Of a stretch of 48,552 bases of DNA, positions 9,033 through 17,418 are shown piece after piece. Source of the DNA: Mesorhizobium plurifarium (lineage in GTDB: Bacteria; Pseudomonadota; Alphaproteobacteria; Rhizobiales; Rhizobiaceae); contig CCNB01000004.1 in the NCBI GenBank assembly GCA_000824785.1, forward strand, positions 1 to 48,552, in the 5' to 3' direction. Made by a program: the position numbers and the translations under genes. Below the pieces are notes generated by a model. The model was not told the DNA's origin, did not search any database, and saw only the letters and a list, made by a program, of their open reading frames with translations. Within the stretch, counting starts at the first letter, position 1, and the number at the start of each line of letters is the position of its first letter.

Positions 9033-10680
9033 ACTGGGTGATAATCCAGTTGAACTGCGGGTTGAACTTGAAATTGCCGACGCGCTTGCTGACGAAATCA
9101 AGCCGCTTCGGCGTGAACAGACCGACCGCCGGCGCCTTGTCGGTGACCTGCTTGTCGATCGCGGCCCACAATTTGTCGGCCGCCTTCTGGTCGGTCACGC
9201 CAAGGTCCAGCGCCTTCTGCATCTCGGCATCGATGTCCTTGTCGCAGAAGCCGGAGATGTTGATCGAGGCGTCCGAGCCTTCGCGGAAGGATGCGCAGCT
9301 GAACAGGATGTTCAGGAAGTCCGACGCCGCGGGGTAGTCCTTGTACCACTGGGTGACGGACATTTGCACTTTGTTGTTGGTGTTCTGGATATAGGTGAAC
9401 TGCAGGTTGGACGAGATCGGCTTGACGTCGGCGACATAGCCGATGGTGGTCAGCACGCTCTGCAGATAGACGCCGATCGACCGCGAGATGGCGGTATCCT
9501 CGACGATGATGGTCACCTTCTGGCCCTTGGTGCCCGATTCCTCGACCAGCTGCTTGGCCTTGTCGACATCCGGAGCCGACCATTTGGCGCCAGGGTTCTT
9601 GGTGAAGGGGCAATAGTCCTCATGTCCGGGGAAGTCCGGCGGCAGGACCTGACAGACCGGCGAGGCCAGCACCTTGCCGCCGAACAGCTTGACCAGCGTG
9701 TTGCGGTCGACGGCGTAAGCGACGGCCTGGCGGGCCTTTTCATTGTCGAATGGAGCCACGCGGGTGTTCAGCGGCGCGTACCACCAGGCCGAAAGCGGCG
9801 AGATGTGCAGCTGGTCCATGGACTTGCTGCCGAGTTCGCCAAGGCGGTCGCTGGGCAGCGCGTCGAACATCCAGTCCGCCTCGCCGTTCTGGATGGCCGT
9901 CACGGCCGCCTCCTCCGACAGGCCGAAATCATACTGCACGACATCCGGATAGCCGTCCGGCTGAGCTTCCTCGCTCCACTGCTTGAAATTGGGGTTGCGG
10001 GAAACGGTCATGCCCTTGTTGGGGTCGAAGGCCGAGATCATGTAGGGGCCGGTGCTGGGGATCGGCTTGGAGCCCATATCCTCCGTCGGCGTGTCCGCCG
10101 GCAGGATCACGGCATGCGGCAAGGCAAGCTTGTAGAGGATCTCGGCGTCCGGCTTGGTGAGATTGAGGGTGATCGTGCCGGCCGCCTCATCGGCGACGAC
10201 ACCGCCTTCCAGCGTGCAGCTCTTGGTGTCGGCCAGGCATTTGTCGGCGCCGACGATGCCGGCATAGAAGGTGCCTGAGGTCGGCCCGGAGACCTTGAAG
10301 ATGCGCTGGAAGGAAGCGACGACGTCCTTCACGCCGAGGTCCTGGCCGTTGGAGAACTTGATGCCCTTGCGCAGCTTGAAGGTGAAGGTCTTGCCGTCAT
10401 TGCTGACCGTGGGCGGCGCCTCGGCCAGGTCGGGAACGATGCTGAAGCCCTCGACGCCCTCGGCCTTGCGGAAGGCGACCAGGCCGTCATAGATCGGCTG
10501 GTACATCTGCCAGCCCTGGTCGGTGTAGTTGATGTGCGGATCGAGGGTGCCGGCAGCCGATCGGGCAAGCAGGCGGATGGTGCCGCCACGGTGTTCCTTG
10601 AGATATTCGGCCTGCGCCGGAGCGAGCCATGAGCCGGCCAGCAATGAAGCGGCCGACGCCGCCAAAAGCAGTTTCTTCAT
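9019..10680 (-). CDS. Peptide-binding protein, ABC transporter family 5 (SBP_bac_5)
   Basis: A 553-residue periplasmic solute-binding protein. The N-terminus is a clear signal peptide (MKKLLLAASAASLLAGSWLAP, cleavage near AQA-E). The mature protein has the family 5 hallmarks: the early LDPHINYTDQGWQMYQPIYDGLV segment, then TFKLRKGIKFSNGQDLGVKDVVASFQRI, and the lobe 2 motif NEKARQAVAYAVDR. It would capture peptides and deliver them to the two permeases. The gene is third in the operon, 15 bases after the hydrolase gene. Substrate range cannot be read from sequence; two peptidase genes upstream point to peptides. Confidence 0.93.
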   Translation of the reverse strand: MKKLLLAASAASLLAGSWLAPAQAEYLKEHRGGTIRLLARSAAGTLDPHINYTDQGWQMYQPIYDGLVAFRKAEGVEGFSIVPDLAEAPPTVSNDGKTFTFKLRKGIKFSNGQDLGVKDVVASFQRIFKVSGPTSGTFYAGIVGADKCLADTKSCTLEGGVVADEAAGTITLNLTKPDAEILYKLALPHAVILPADTPTEDMGSKPIPSTGPYMISAFDPNKGMTVSRNPNFKQWSEEAQPDGYPDVVQYDFGLSEEAAVTAIQNGEADWMFDALPSDRLGELGSKSMDQLHISPLSAWWYAPLNTRVAPFDNEKARQAVAYAVDRNTLVKLFGGKVLASPVCQVLPPDFPGHEDYCPFTKNPGAKWSAPDVDKAKQLVEESGTKGQKVTIIVEDTAISRSIGVYLQSVLTTIGYVADVKPISSNLQFTYIQNTNNKVQMSVTQWYKDYPAASDFLNILFSCASFREGSDASINISGFCDKDIDAEMQKALDLGVTDQKAADKLWAAIDKQVTDKAPAVGLFTPKRLDFVSKRVGNFKFNPQFNWIITQSWVQ

Positions 10681-10695
10681 GTCGTCATTCCCCTT

Positions 10696-11601
10696 TCAGT
10701 TGTCGTTGTCGTCCAGGAAGTCTCCCACCACCCGCATGCAGAGGTCCTGCTCCTCGACATGCGGCATGTGGCTTGAATGCTCGAATATCTGCCAGCGCGA
10801 TCCCTTGATGCCGTCCTTGAAGGGTTGCACGGTCGCTGGCGTGGCTTCGTCGTAACGGCCGGAGATGAGAAGTGTGGGAACCTCGATGGCCGGCAGGCGG
10901 TCGATGACGCTCCAGCTCTTCAGCGTGCCGATGACGTGGAACTCGTTCGGGCCGTTCATCACATTGTAGACGGTCGGATTGCGCACGATCTGGGCGAAAG
11001 TCTCCGTCACCTCGGGCGGAAACGGCACGACCCGGCAGACATGCCGTTCGTAGAACCGCATCGTCGCTTCCTGGTAGGCCGGATCGTCCGTCGTGCCGGC
11101 CTGTTCGTGCTTCGTCAGCGTCTCCTGCACGTCCCTGGGCAGATCGGCGCGCAGCCGATTGGCCTCCTCGACCCAAAGCTTCATGGAAGCCGGCGAGTTG
11201 GCGATGGTCAGCGACTTCAGGCCCTTCGGCCGGGTCACGCCATATTCGGCGCCCAGCATGCCGCCCCAGCTCTGCCCGAGCACATGGAAGCCGCCGCGGA
11301 TGCCGAGATGGTCGACGAGGTTTTCCAGCTCATCGATGAAAAGCTGGGGCGTCCAGAAATCGGCTCCCTTTTCCGGCAACAAGGTGGAATTGCCGCAGCC
11401 CAATTGGTCGTAGTGGATGACGGCGCGGCCGCCTCGGGCAAGAAGCTTGTAGGCGTCGACGTAGTTGTGCGCGGCGCCCGGCCCGCCATGCAGGATGACC
11501 ACCGGAGCCTTGCCGGCATCGAGCTCGCCGCTGATCCGATACCAGGTTTCGTAGGCGCCGAAGCCGGCCCGCCCTTCCTTGCTGACGATCTCGGACGACA
11601 T
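10696..11601 (-). CDS. Proline iminopeptidase-family alpha/beta hydrolase (S33)
   Basis: A 301-residue alpha/beta hydrolase of the proline iminopeptidase/tricorn-interacting-factor type. The oxyanion motif HGGPG is present. The nucleophile lies in GQSWGG (S111), the acid is probably Asp in SGRYDEATP, and the catalytic His is in SSHMPH. Such enzymes release N-terminal residues, often proline, from small peptides. There is no signal peptide, so it is probably cytoplasmic and acts on imported peptides. I chose the ATG at 11601 because AGGGAG lies five bases upstream; an ATG at 11628 gives nine more residues with a weak site. It follows the M17 aminopeptidase gene directly and precedes the binding-protein gene. 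Confidence 0.88.
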   Translation of the reverse strand: MSSEIVSKEGRAGFGAYETWYRISGELDAGKAPVVILHGGPGAAHNYVDAYKLLARGGRAVIHYDQLGCGNSTLLPEKGADFWTPQLFIDELENLVDHLGIRGGFHVLGQSWGGMLGAEYGVTRPKGLKSLTIANSPASMKLWVEEANRLRADLPRDVQETLTKHEQAGTTDDPAYQEATMRFYERHVCRVVPFPPEVTETFAQIVRNPTVYNVMNGPNEFHVIGTLKSWSVIDRLPAIEVPTLLISGRYDEATPATVQPFKDGIKGSRWQIFEHSSHMPHVEEQDLCMRVVGDFLDDNDN

Positions 11602-11640
11602 CCCGGCTCCCTGTGTGGTTGAAGACATTCTCGTTGTCGC

Positions 11641-13155
11641 TTAGTTCGCCGCCCGGCCGGACTGCACCCACTCTTCCAGCATCTGCACGCCGAAGGCCGT
11701 GGCGCCCTCGCGGCCCAGAGGCCGGTCCTTGTCGGCCAGTTCCTTGCCGGCGATGTCGAGATGCACCCAGGGACGGTCTTCGGTGAAATTGCGCAGGAAG
11801 GCGGCGGCATAGGGCGCGTCGCCGTCTTCCATGTCCTTGGCGTGGTGCCGGATATCGGCGAAGGGCGATTGCAGGCCCTCGTCATAGGCCCGGTCGAGCG
11901 GCAGTTGCCAGAACCGCTCGCCGACCTTCTCGCCGGCCGCGATCATGCGCGAGGCGATGGTGTCGTCGGTGCTGAACAGACCGGCGAAGACCGAGCCCAG
12001 GCCGCGCATCACCGAATAGGTCAGCGTGGCCAGATCGACGATCACCGATGGGTTGAAGCGCGAAGCGGCGTAATAGAGGCAGTCGGCCAGGATCAGCCGC
12101 CCTTCCGCATCCGTGTCGAACACCTCCACGGTCTGCCCCGACGCGGTCGTGATGATGTCGCGCGGCTTGAGCGCGGTGCCCGACGGCATGTTCTCGGCGA
12201 TGCCGAGCACGCCGACGGCATGCACCGGGCTGCCTTGCCGGGCGAGCGCGATCAACAGGCCGACCACGGCGGCGGCGCCGCCCATGTCGGCCTTCATGTC
12301 GAACATCTGCTCGCCGCGCTTGATGCACAGGCCGCCGGTGTCGAAGCAGACGCCCTTGCCGACGAAAGCCAGCGGCTGCGCCGGAGCGCCCTTGCCGCGA
12401 TAGCGCAGGACGGCGACTCGCGGCGGTCGCGCCGAACCGGAGCCGACGGCCAGGATCGCATTCATGCCGAGCTCCTTCAGCCGCGCCGCGTCGAGGATCT
12501 CGACATCGATGCCGGCCTCGCGCAGCGGCTCCAGGTGATCGTGGAAATTGTCGGGGTGGAGATGGTTCGGCGGCAGGTTGACCAGGGTGCGCGCATATTC
12601 GACGCCGTCGGCGATGGCGTTGATCCGCGCCAGCGCCGCTTTCAGCTCCGGACCGGCCGCGCCGATCATCTGCACGCGCAAGGTGCGGTCGGCGCCTGCC
12701 CCCTGACGCCGGTTTCGCATGTCGAAACGATAGCGCCGCAACCGCATGCCGAGCGCAACCCGCGCCAGGATTTCCGCTGCCGGAAGCTCGACACCCGCGA
12801 GCGGGTCCAGCACGAGGGTAGCCGCGCATTCGCCCTTGCCTTCCAGATGCGCGGCAAGCAAACCGCCGGCGCGCGCCAGGGAAAGCGTGGTCACGGCCTC
12901 GGCCCTGCCCAAAGCCAGCACCACCACGCGACGGACGGGCATGGCCTTGGGAGCGATGACGTCGACGCAGGCGCCGGATTGTTCAACAACGGCCGGGTCG
13001 GAACACGCGCGGGACAAGATCCCGTCCATTTCGGCATCGAGCGCCGCTGCCCGTGGGCCAAAACCGTTTTGAGCGGCTTGCAGGATCACGACGACCGAGG
13101 TTTCCGCGGAAATCTCGTCCGCCGTCGCGAAGACCGGCGCCGGCGACTGAGGCAT
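11641..13155 (-). CDS. Leucyl aminopeptidase family protein (M17)
   Basis: A 504-residue cytosolic metallo-aminopeptidase of family M17. The C-terminal catalytic domain keeps the metal ligands in VGKGVCFDTGG (Lys, Asp), MKADMGGAA (Asp) and TDAEGRL (Asp, Glu) and the catalytic Arg of the last motif. The usual Asn before TDAEGR is Asp here. The N-terminal domain is divergent. It would cleave N-terminal residues from imported peptides. I chose the ATG at 13155, preceded by GGAG; an ATG at 13173 lacks a good site. It is the first gene of the peptide operon and diverges from the LysR gene. Confidence 0.92.
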   Translation of the reverse strand: MPQSPAPVFATADEISAETSVVVILQAAQNGFGPRAAALDAEMDGILSRACSDPAVVEQSGACVDVIAPKAMPVRRVVVLALGRAEAVTTLSLARAGGLLAAHLEGKGECAATLVLDPLAGVELPAAEILARVALGMRLRRYRFDMRNRRQGAGADRTLRVQMIGAAGPELKAALARINAIADGVEYARTLVNLPPNHLHPDNFHDHLEPLREAGIDVEILDAARLKELGMNAILAVGSGSARPPRVAVLRYRGKGAPAQPLAFVGKGVCFDTGGLCIKRGEQMFDMKADMGGAAAVVGLLIALARQGSPVHAVGVLGIAENMPSGTALKPRDIITTASGQTVEVFDTDAEGRLILADCLYYAASRFNPSVIVDLATLTYSVMRGLGSVFAGLFSTDDTIASRMIAAGEKVGERFWQLPLDRAYDEGLQSPFADIRHHAKDMEDGDAPYAAAFLRNFTEDRPWVHLDIAGKELADKDRPLGREGATAFGVQMLEEWVQSGRAAN

Positions 13156-13232
13156 AAAAGCTCGTTCTCCCATTCTAGGAGCGCCCCCGCCGAGGCTCGG
13201 CTTGCGTCATGCGCAAAGCTTCGCCGGCCAAC

Positions 13233-13318
13233 GGCGGAAACCGGTATCCCGGTCTCCGCCGCTGACGGAACGGCATCGGAGTGCCCAAATAATCGTTTTC
13301 GGATGGCGACTTAGTCGC
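13233..13318. promoter_or_regulatory. Palindromes in the aminopeptidase/lysR divergent promoter region
   Basis: The 261-base gap between the two divergent starts holds a perfect 13-base palindrome, GCGACTTAGTCGC (13306-13318). It also holds an interrupted stem, GGCGG-ACCGG with CCGGT-CCGCC (13233-13260), nearer the aminopeptidase gene. A LysR-type regulator usually binds between such divergent genes, so the first palindrome is a candidate operator. The second could form in the aminopeptidase mRNA leader. Confidence 0.35.
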
Positions 13319-13380
13319 TCTTGCCTTTTGGGTATCCCTGAACCGGCCAGGCGATCAAACGCCAATTTCGCCCAAGTCGA

Positions 13381-13409
13381 TTGACAAAAACTCAACTGAC
13401 ATTTCATGA
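13381..13409 (+). promoter_or_regulatory. Candidate lysR promoter
   Basis: A consensus -35 TTGACA (13381-13386) is followed after 17 bases by the poor -10 TCATGA (13404-13409). If used, transcription would begin close to the ATG at 13417, giving a nearly leaderless mRNA. Confidence 0.25.
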
Positions 13410-13416
13410 TCGGCCA

Positions 13417-14319
13417 ATGGCCCTGCCCTCGCTCAATGGCATGCGCGCTTTCGAGGCCGCCGCGCGTCTCGGCAGCATCAAGGATGCAGCGGAAGAGCTG
13501 CATCTGACGCCCTCGGCCGTCAGCCGCCACATCCGCGCGCTTGAAAGGAACCTCGGCCAGGACCTGTTCGAACGCGGTTTTCGCCAGATCACCCCGACCA
13601 TTAGGGGCTCATACTACGCGCGCTCTCTTTCGGAGGCATTCGAGGCCATCTGGCGCGCCACCGACGATGTCAGCTTCGTCGATGGGCCGTGGCACGGCAG
13701 GACCCAGCGTGTCAGGGTGCTCTGCGTGCCGACCGTCCTGAACCTCTGGCTGGCGGACCGGTTGCCGAATTTCCGGCGACTGCATCCATCCGTGGACCTG
13801 GAGATCTCGACGTCGGGCAAGCGCGCCAATTTCGATTTGGCGATTGTCGACGAGTTCGTCTACAAGGCCGGTCCCGCCTTGACGCTGCTGATCCCGCTCC
13901 TGCTGACGCCGGTATGCGCACCGTCGCTGCTGGAAGGTCCGGTGCCGCTGCGCTCCCCCGCCGATCTGGTCAACCATCACCTGATCCACGAATGCGAGAC
14001 CATGCGGTGGAAGCGGTGGCTGGAGCAGGAGGGCGTTCTCGACACCACGCCTAAATCCAGCACGACACTCGATGACTGCACCTTGATCATGCGCGAGGTG
14101 ATAAACGGCGCGGGGATCGCCCTGGCCGACACCATAATGGCCCAGGACCTTCTGCAGCAAGGCAGGCTTGTCGCCCCCTTCAGCGCCCGCCACGCCTATC
14201 CCGCCGGCATCTACCTGCACCAGCGCCGCAGCATCGGAAACAAGCCGGGCACCGGTTTGTTCCAGGACTGGCTGCTCGCCGAGATCGCCGACCACAAGCG
14301 GACCATGGGTATCGCGTAG
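13417..14319 (+). CDS. LysR-family transcriptional regulator (GcvA-like)
   Basis: A 300-residue LysR-type regulator. The N-terminal winged helix-turn-helix is unmistakable (LNGMRAFEAAARLGSIKDAAEELHLTPSAVSRHIRALE), and a periplasmic-binding-protein-like effector domain follows. The opening PSLNGMRAFEAAARLGS resembles the GcvA/AmpR group. The start is the ATG at 13417; a TTG at 13381 would add 12 residues but coincides with the candidate -35. Its divergent position next to a peptide uptake and degradation operon suggests that it controls that operon in response to a peptide or amino acid. This is inference from arrangement. A shared terminator follows. Confidence 0.92.
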   Translation: MALPSLNGMRAFEAAARLGSIKDAAEELHLTPSAVSRHIRALERNLGQDLFERGFRQITPTIRGSYYARSLSEAFEAIWRATDDVSFVDGPWHGRTQRVRVLCVPTVLNLWLADRLPNFRRLHPSVDLEISTSGKRANFDLAIVDEFVYKAGPALTLLIPLLLTPVCAPSLLEGPVPLRSPADLVNHHLIHECETMRWKRWLEQEGVLDTTPKSSTTLDDCTLIMREVINGAGIALADTIMAQDLLQQGRLVAPFSARHAYPAGIYLHQRRSIGNKPGTGLFQDWLLAEIADHKRTMGIA

Positions 14320-14362
14320 CGTATCTCGGAAAGACGTGCCGACCGAGCGCCGCGCAAGAAAA

Positions 14363-14390
14363 AAGGCGGCGGCCGACCGGCCACCGCCTT
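14363..14390. terminator. Bidirectional terminator between lysR and the small secreted-protein gene
   Basis: A 13-bp stem (one mismatch) with a 2-base centre: AAGGCGGCGGCCG pairs with CGGCCACCGCCTT. A run of A precedes it, giving a U-tract for the minus-strand gene. It sits between two convergent genes. Confidence 0.7.
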
Positions 14391-14411
14391 CATATTTGTC
14401 GACGGCTGCGC

Positions 14412-14678
14412 TCAACCCTTGATGGTGGCGGTCAGCTCGTCATAGGCCTTGCAGGCTTCGTCGAGCGTCGTCGCGCCCTGATACTTGGTCGTCACAGCCT
14501 GCACCTTGGCGGTCAGATCGGCCGCCTTGCTCGGGTCCTTGGTGATGGCTTCCTGGAGGGCGGCAGCCATGTCCTGCGCCTTCTTGGCGGCGATTTCCTG
14601 CGTGCATTCCGGCCCCTTGGAGCAAGCCGAACCGGCCAACGCCGCAACACCGACGGCAACGAGCAAAAACTTCTTCAT
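14412..14678 (-). CDS. Small secreted or lipid-anchored protein of unknown function
   Basis: An 88-residue protein. MKKFLLVAVGVAALAGSACSK is a signal peptide. GSAC could be a weak lipobox (Cys about 19), so it is either a small lipoprotein or a small periplasmic protein. The mature part is a short helical domain with two more cysteines (PECTQE and EACKAY) that could pair. I do not recognise a named family. The start at 14678 is fixed by the signal peptide and a GAGGAG site nine bases upstream. A terminator-like hairpin with six Ts ends directly against that ribosome binding site (see 14694-14748). Confidence 0.82.
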   Translation of the reverse strand: MKKFLLVAVGVAALAGSACSKGPECTQEIAAKKAQDMAAALQEAITKDPSKAADLTAKVQAVTTKYQGATTLDEACKAYDELTATIKG

Positions 14679-14693
14679 GTCAATCATCTCCTC

Positions 14694-14748
14694 AAAAAAG
14701 GCAGCCGCCCATCGCGGCTGCCTCCACTGGCCGAAGCCCAAAGGCCAG
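14694..14748 (-). promoter_or_regulatory. Two-hairpin leader ending in an intrinsic-terminator structure
   Basis: On the minus strand, read towards the small secreted-protein gene, a CTGGCC...GGCCAG hairpin (14748-14727) is followed by a perfect 9-bp stem, GGCAGCCGC-GATGG-GCGGCTGCC (14722-14700), then six Ts (14699-14694). The T-run touches the GAGGAG ribosome binding site (14693-14688). No minus-strand gene lies upstream for it to terminate. It is therefore either an attenuator in the 5' leader or the end of a small RNA. Confidence 0.6.
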
Positions 14749-14945
14749 AGCCGAGCGTGCCATAACCTCTGATTGTGGCGGCGCGCAACGACCGGGCCAT
14801 GTCAACTTGTGTAACAGGGTTGCAACAGGCGTTTGCCGCGAAGCCTATCGCTTCGTATCCTGCTGGATGCCCCTGCTCTTCCAGCCAGTCTCCGCGCCCT
14901 TGCCTCCCGCTCCCAGGGCATGCAAGGAGTGGGTCGAGCAACGGG

Positions 14946-16790
14946 ATGACAGGCATGGCAGCTGAGGCGTCGAGCAGCGATCTGGTGCAGGTGGTGGCGC
15001 TGCTCGCCGCCGGCGTCGTCGCCGTGCCGATCTTCAAGCGCATGGGGCTGGGCTCGATCCTCGGCTACCTCGCCGCCGGCGTCGTCATCGGCCCGTTCGG
15101 CCTGCGCATCTTTTCCGAATCGGAAGCGATCCTCCATGTCGCCGAGCTCGGCGTCGTGATGTTCCTGTTCATCATCGGTCTGGAGATGCAGCCTTCGCGG
15201 CTTTGGGGCCTGCGCCGCGAGATCTTTGGACTGGGCGCGCTGCAGGTCGGCGTCTGCGCGGTGCTTCTGACCCTCGTCGGATTGGCCGGAGGCTTTCCGA
15301 TCGCGCAGTCCTTCGTCGCCGGCGCCGGCTTCGTGCTGACCTCGACGGCGATCGTCATGCAGCTGCTGGAGGAGCGTGGCGAGATCGCCACGCCGAAAGG
15401 CCAGCGCATCGTCTCCATCCTGCTGCTCGAAGACCTGATGATCGTGCCGCTGCTCGCGCTGATCGCCTTCCTCGCGCCCGGCGGCGCCGAGACCAGCCTC
15501 TCGGAGCGGCTGACCGAAGTTGGCATCGGCATCGCCGCGATCGTCGGGCTGGTCGTGGCCGGCCGTTACCTGCTCAATCCGCTCTTCCGCATCCTGGCCG
15601 ACGCCCGCGCCCGCGAAGTCATGACCGCCGCGGCGCTGCTGGTGGTGCTGGGATCGGCGCTCGCCATGCAGCTTTCCGGCCTGTCGATGGCGATGGGCGC
15701 CTTCCTCGCCGGCGTGCTCCTGTCGGAATCGACCTTCCGCCACCAGCTCGAAGCCGATATCGAGCCGTTCCGCGGCATCCTGCTCGGCCTGTTCTTCCTC
15801 GCCGTCGGCATGTCGCTCGACCTCGGCGTCGTCGCCCAGAACTGGCGGCTGGTCGCCATCTATGTCGTCGCCTACATGGTCATGAAGGCGATCGGCATCT
15901 ACGCCGTCGCGCGCATCCTGAAGAGCGGCCACCGCGAGGCGCTCGAACGCGCCGTCTTCATGGCGCAAGGCGGCGAGTTCGCCTTCGTGCTCTATTCGTC
16001 AGCCGCGGCGGTCGGCATCATCGACGGCCAGGCCAACGCCACGCTGACCGCCATCGTCATCATCTCGATGGTGCTGACGCCCTTGGCGATCATAGCGCTG
16101 CGTTACCTCACCCCGCGCGACGAGCAGTCGCTTGACGGCGTCGACATCGCCGAGGGCCTCACCGGCAGCGTCCTGATCATCGGCTTCGGCCGCTTCGGCC
16201 AGATCGCCAGCCAGCCGCTGCTGCTGCGCGGGCTGGATGTCTCGATCATCGACAACGAGGTGGAGATGATCCAGGCGGCCGCCGATTTCGGCTTCAAGGT
16301 CTATTACGGCGACGGCACCAGGCTCGATATCCTGCACGCGGCCGGCGCGGGCCGGGCGCGCGCGGTTCTGATCTGCGTCGACAAGCCGGACGCAGCGGTG
16401 CGCATCGCCCAGCTGATCAAGGCCGAATTCCCTTTGGTCACCATCCTCGCGCGCGCCTTCGATCGCGGCACGGCGCTGCAGCTCATAAGAGCCGGCGTCG
16501 ACTACCAATTGCGTGAAACCTTCGAATCGGCGCTCGTCTTCGGCGGCTCGGCGCTGGAGGCGCTGGGCGTCGATCCGGAGGAAGTCGCCGAGGTCATCGA
16601 GGACGTGCGCCGCCGCGACACCGCCCGCTTCGAAACCCAACTCGCCGAGGGCATCCGCGCCGGCCAGCGTTTCCTGAAAGGCAATATCGGCACGCCGATC
16701 CCGACGCCGCTCACCCAGCCGCGCCGTGCCGGCCGGGCGCTGAACCAGGAGACCGCCGTCGTGCTGAACCAGGCAGAAACAAAGAACTGA
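14946..16790 (+). CDS. Monovalent cation:proton antiporter of the KefB/KefC type (CPA2)
   Basis: A 614-residue protein. The first 390 residues hold about 12 transmembrane helices with the CPA2 signature segments (GLEMQPSRLWGLRREIFGLGALQV, LTSTAIVMQLLEE, HQLEADIEPFRGILLGLFFLAVGMSLD). A TrkA-N/RCK nucleotide-binding domain follows, with GFGRFGQ and a distal acidic YYGDGTRLD motif, closely matching KefC. It should exchange K+ or Na+ for protons and be gated by a nucleotide or, as in E. coli, by glutathione adducts; gating here is unproven. I chose the ATG at 14946 with AAGGAG 16 bases upstream; the ATG at 14955 is possible. Longer extensions read through non-coding sequence. No KefF/KefG partner is adjacent. 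Confidence 0.92.
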   Translation: MTGMAAEASSSDLVQVVALLAAGVVAVPIFKRMGLGSILGYLAAGVVIGPFGLRIFSESEAILHVAELGVVMFLFIIGLEMQPSRLWGLRREIFGLGALQVGVCAVLLTLVGLAGGFPIAQSFVAGAGFVLTSTAIVMQLLEERGEIATPKGQRIVSILLLEDLMIVPLLALIAFLAPGGAETSLSERLTEVGIGIAAIVGLVVAGRYLLNPLFRILADARAREVMTAAALLVVLGSALAMQLSGLSMAMGAFLAGVLLSESTFRHQLEADIEPFRGILLGLFFLAVGMSLDLGVVAQNWRLVAIYVVAYMVMKAIGIYAVARILKSGHREALERAVFMAQGGEFAFVLYSSAAAVGIIDGQANATLTAIVIISMVLTPLAIIALRYLTPRDEQSLDGVDIAEGLTGSVLIIGFGRFGQIASQPLLLRGLDVSIIDNEVEMIQAAADFGFKVYYGDGTRLDILHAAGAGRARAVLICVDKPDAAVRIAQLIKAEFPLVTILARAFDRGTALQLIRAGVDYQLRETFESALVFGGSALEALGVDPEEVAEVIEDVRRRDTARFETQLAEGIRAGQRFLKGNIGTPIPTPLTQPRRAGRALNQETAVVLNQAETKN

Positions 16791-16800
16791 AGGACAAGGC

Positions 16801-17349
16801 ATGGCAGAACTCGATCCGCGAGCGCTTTCGGTCACCAAATTCTGGCGCGATGCCGGCTACGACGCCTGGTTCGAGAAGAACGATTCCTTCGACGCGGATT
16901 TCCGCAACCGGTTTCTGGAGTTGCACTACGCCGCCGCGCAGCGCGAATGCGACGACTGGAGCGCGCATGCCGAAGGCTCGCTGGCGCTGATGATCCTTCT
17001 CGATCAGTTCCCGCGCAACTGCTTCCGCGGCAGCGGCCACATGTATGCGACTGACCCGCTCGCCCGGTACTTCGCCGACAGGGCGATCGCCGCCGGTCAG
17101 GACCTGGAACTGGACGAGCAGCTTCGCGTCTTCCTCTATTTGCCCTTCGAGCATTCCGAATCGCTGGCGGACCAGCAACGGTCGGTCGAACTGACGGCCG
17201 CCAGGGCGCCCGACTATCTGAAATACGCCGAGGAGCACCTGGAGATCGTCCAACGCTTCGGACGCTTCCCGCACCGCAACTTGATGCTTGGCCGCGCGAC
17301 GACCGCCGAGGAACAGGCTTTCCTGGACGGCGGCGGTTTTTCCGGCTGA
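16801..17349 (+). CDS. DUF924 family protein
   Basis: A 182-residue protein with the DUF924 landmarks: an FWRDAGYDAWFEKNDSFDADFRNRF start, ALMILLDQFPRNCFRGSGHMYATD in the middle and RFGRFPHRN near the end. The fold is TPR-like and all-helical. Family members are widespread, and some annotations link them to heat-shock control or membrane proteins, but no activity is established. It lies ten bases after the antiporter stop, with AAGGA as binding site, so it is probably in the same transcript. Confidence 0.88.
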   Translation: MAELDPRALSVTKFWRDAGYDAWFEKNDSFDADFRNRFLELHYAAAQRECDDWSAHAEGSLALMILLDQFPRNCFRGSGHMYATDPLARYFADRAIAAGQDLELDEQLRVFLYLPFEHSESLADQQRSVELTAARAPDYLKYAEEHLEIVQRFGRFPHRNLMLGRATTAEEQAFLDGGGFSG

Positions 17350-17364
17350 CCAGCCGGCTTTGGA

Positions 17365-17406
17365 GCAATTCCAGGAAAAGTGTGAGCGGTTTCCGTCTGG
17401 AATTGC
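17365..17406. repeat. RIME-like intergenic palindrome
   Basis: A perfect 10-base inverted repeat, GCAATTCCAG...CTGGAATTGC, encloses an inner GGAAA...TTTCC pairing. It lies between the convergent DUF924 and folK genes. The AATTCCAGGAAAAGTG...CGGTTTTCCG pattern is one I recognise as a common dispersed intergenic element in Rhizobium and Mesorhizobium chromosomes (RIME-type). Only one copy is seen in this window. Confidence 0.65.
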
Positions 17407-17418
17407 GACAATCCAAAA

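Noticed and set aside
14775..14945. 57-residue N-terminal extension of the antiporter
   Set aside because: It is cysteine- and proline-rich, unlike the family, and starts without a ribosome binding site. The membrane domain begins right after the ATG at 14946.
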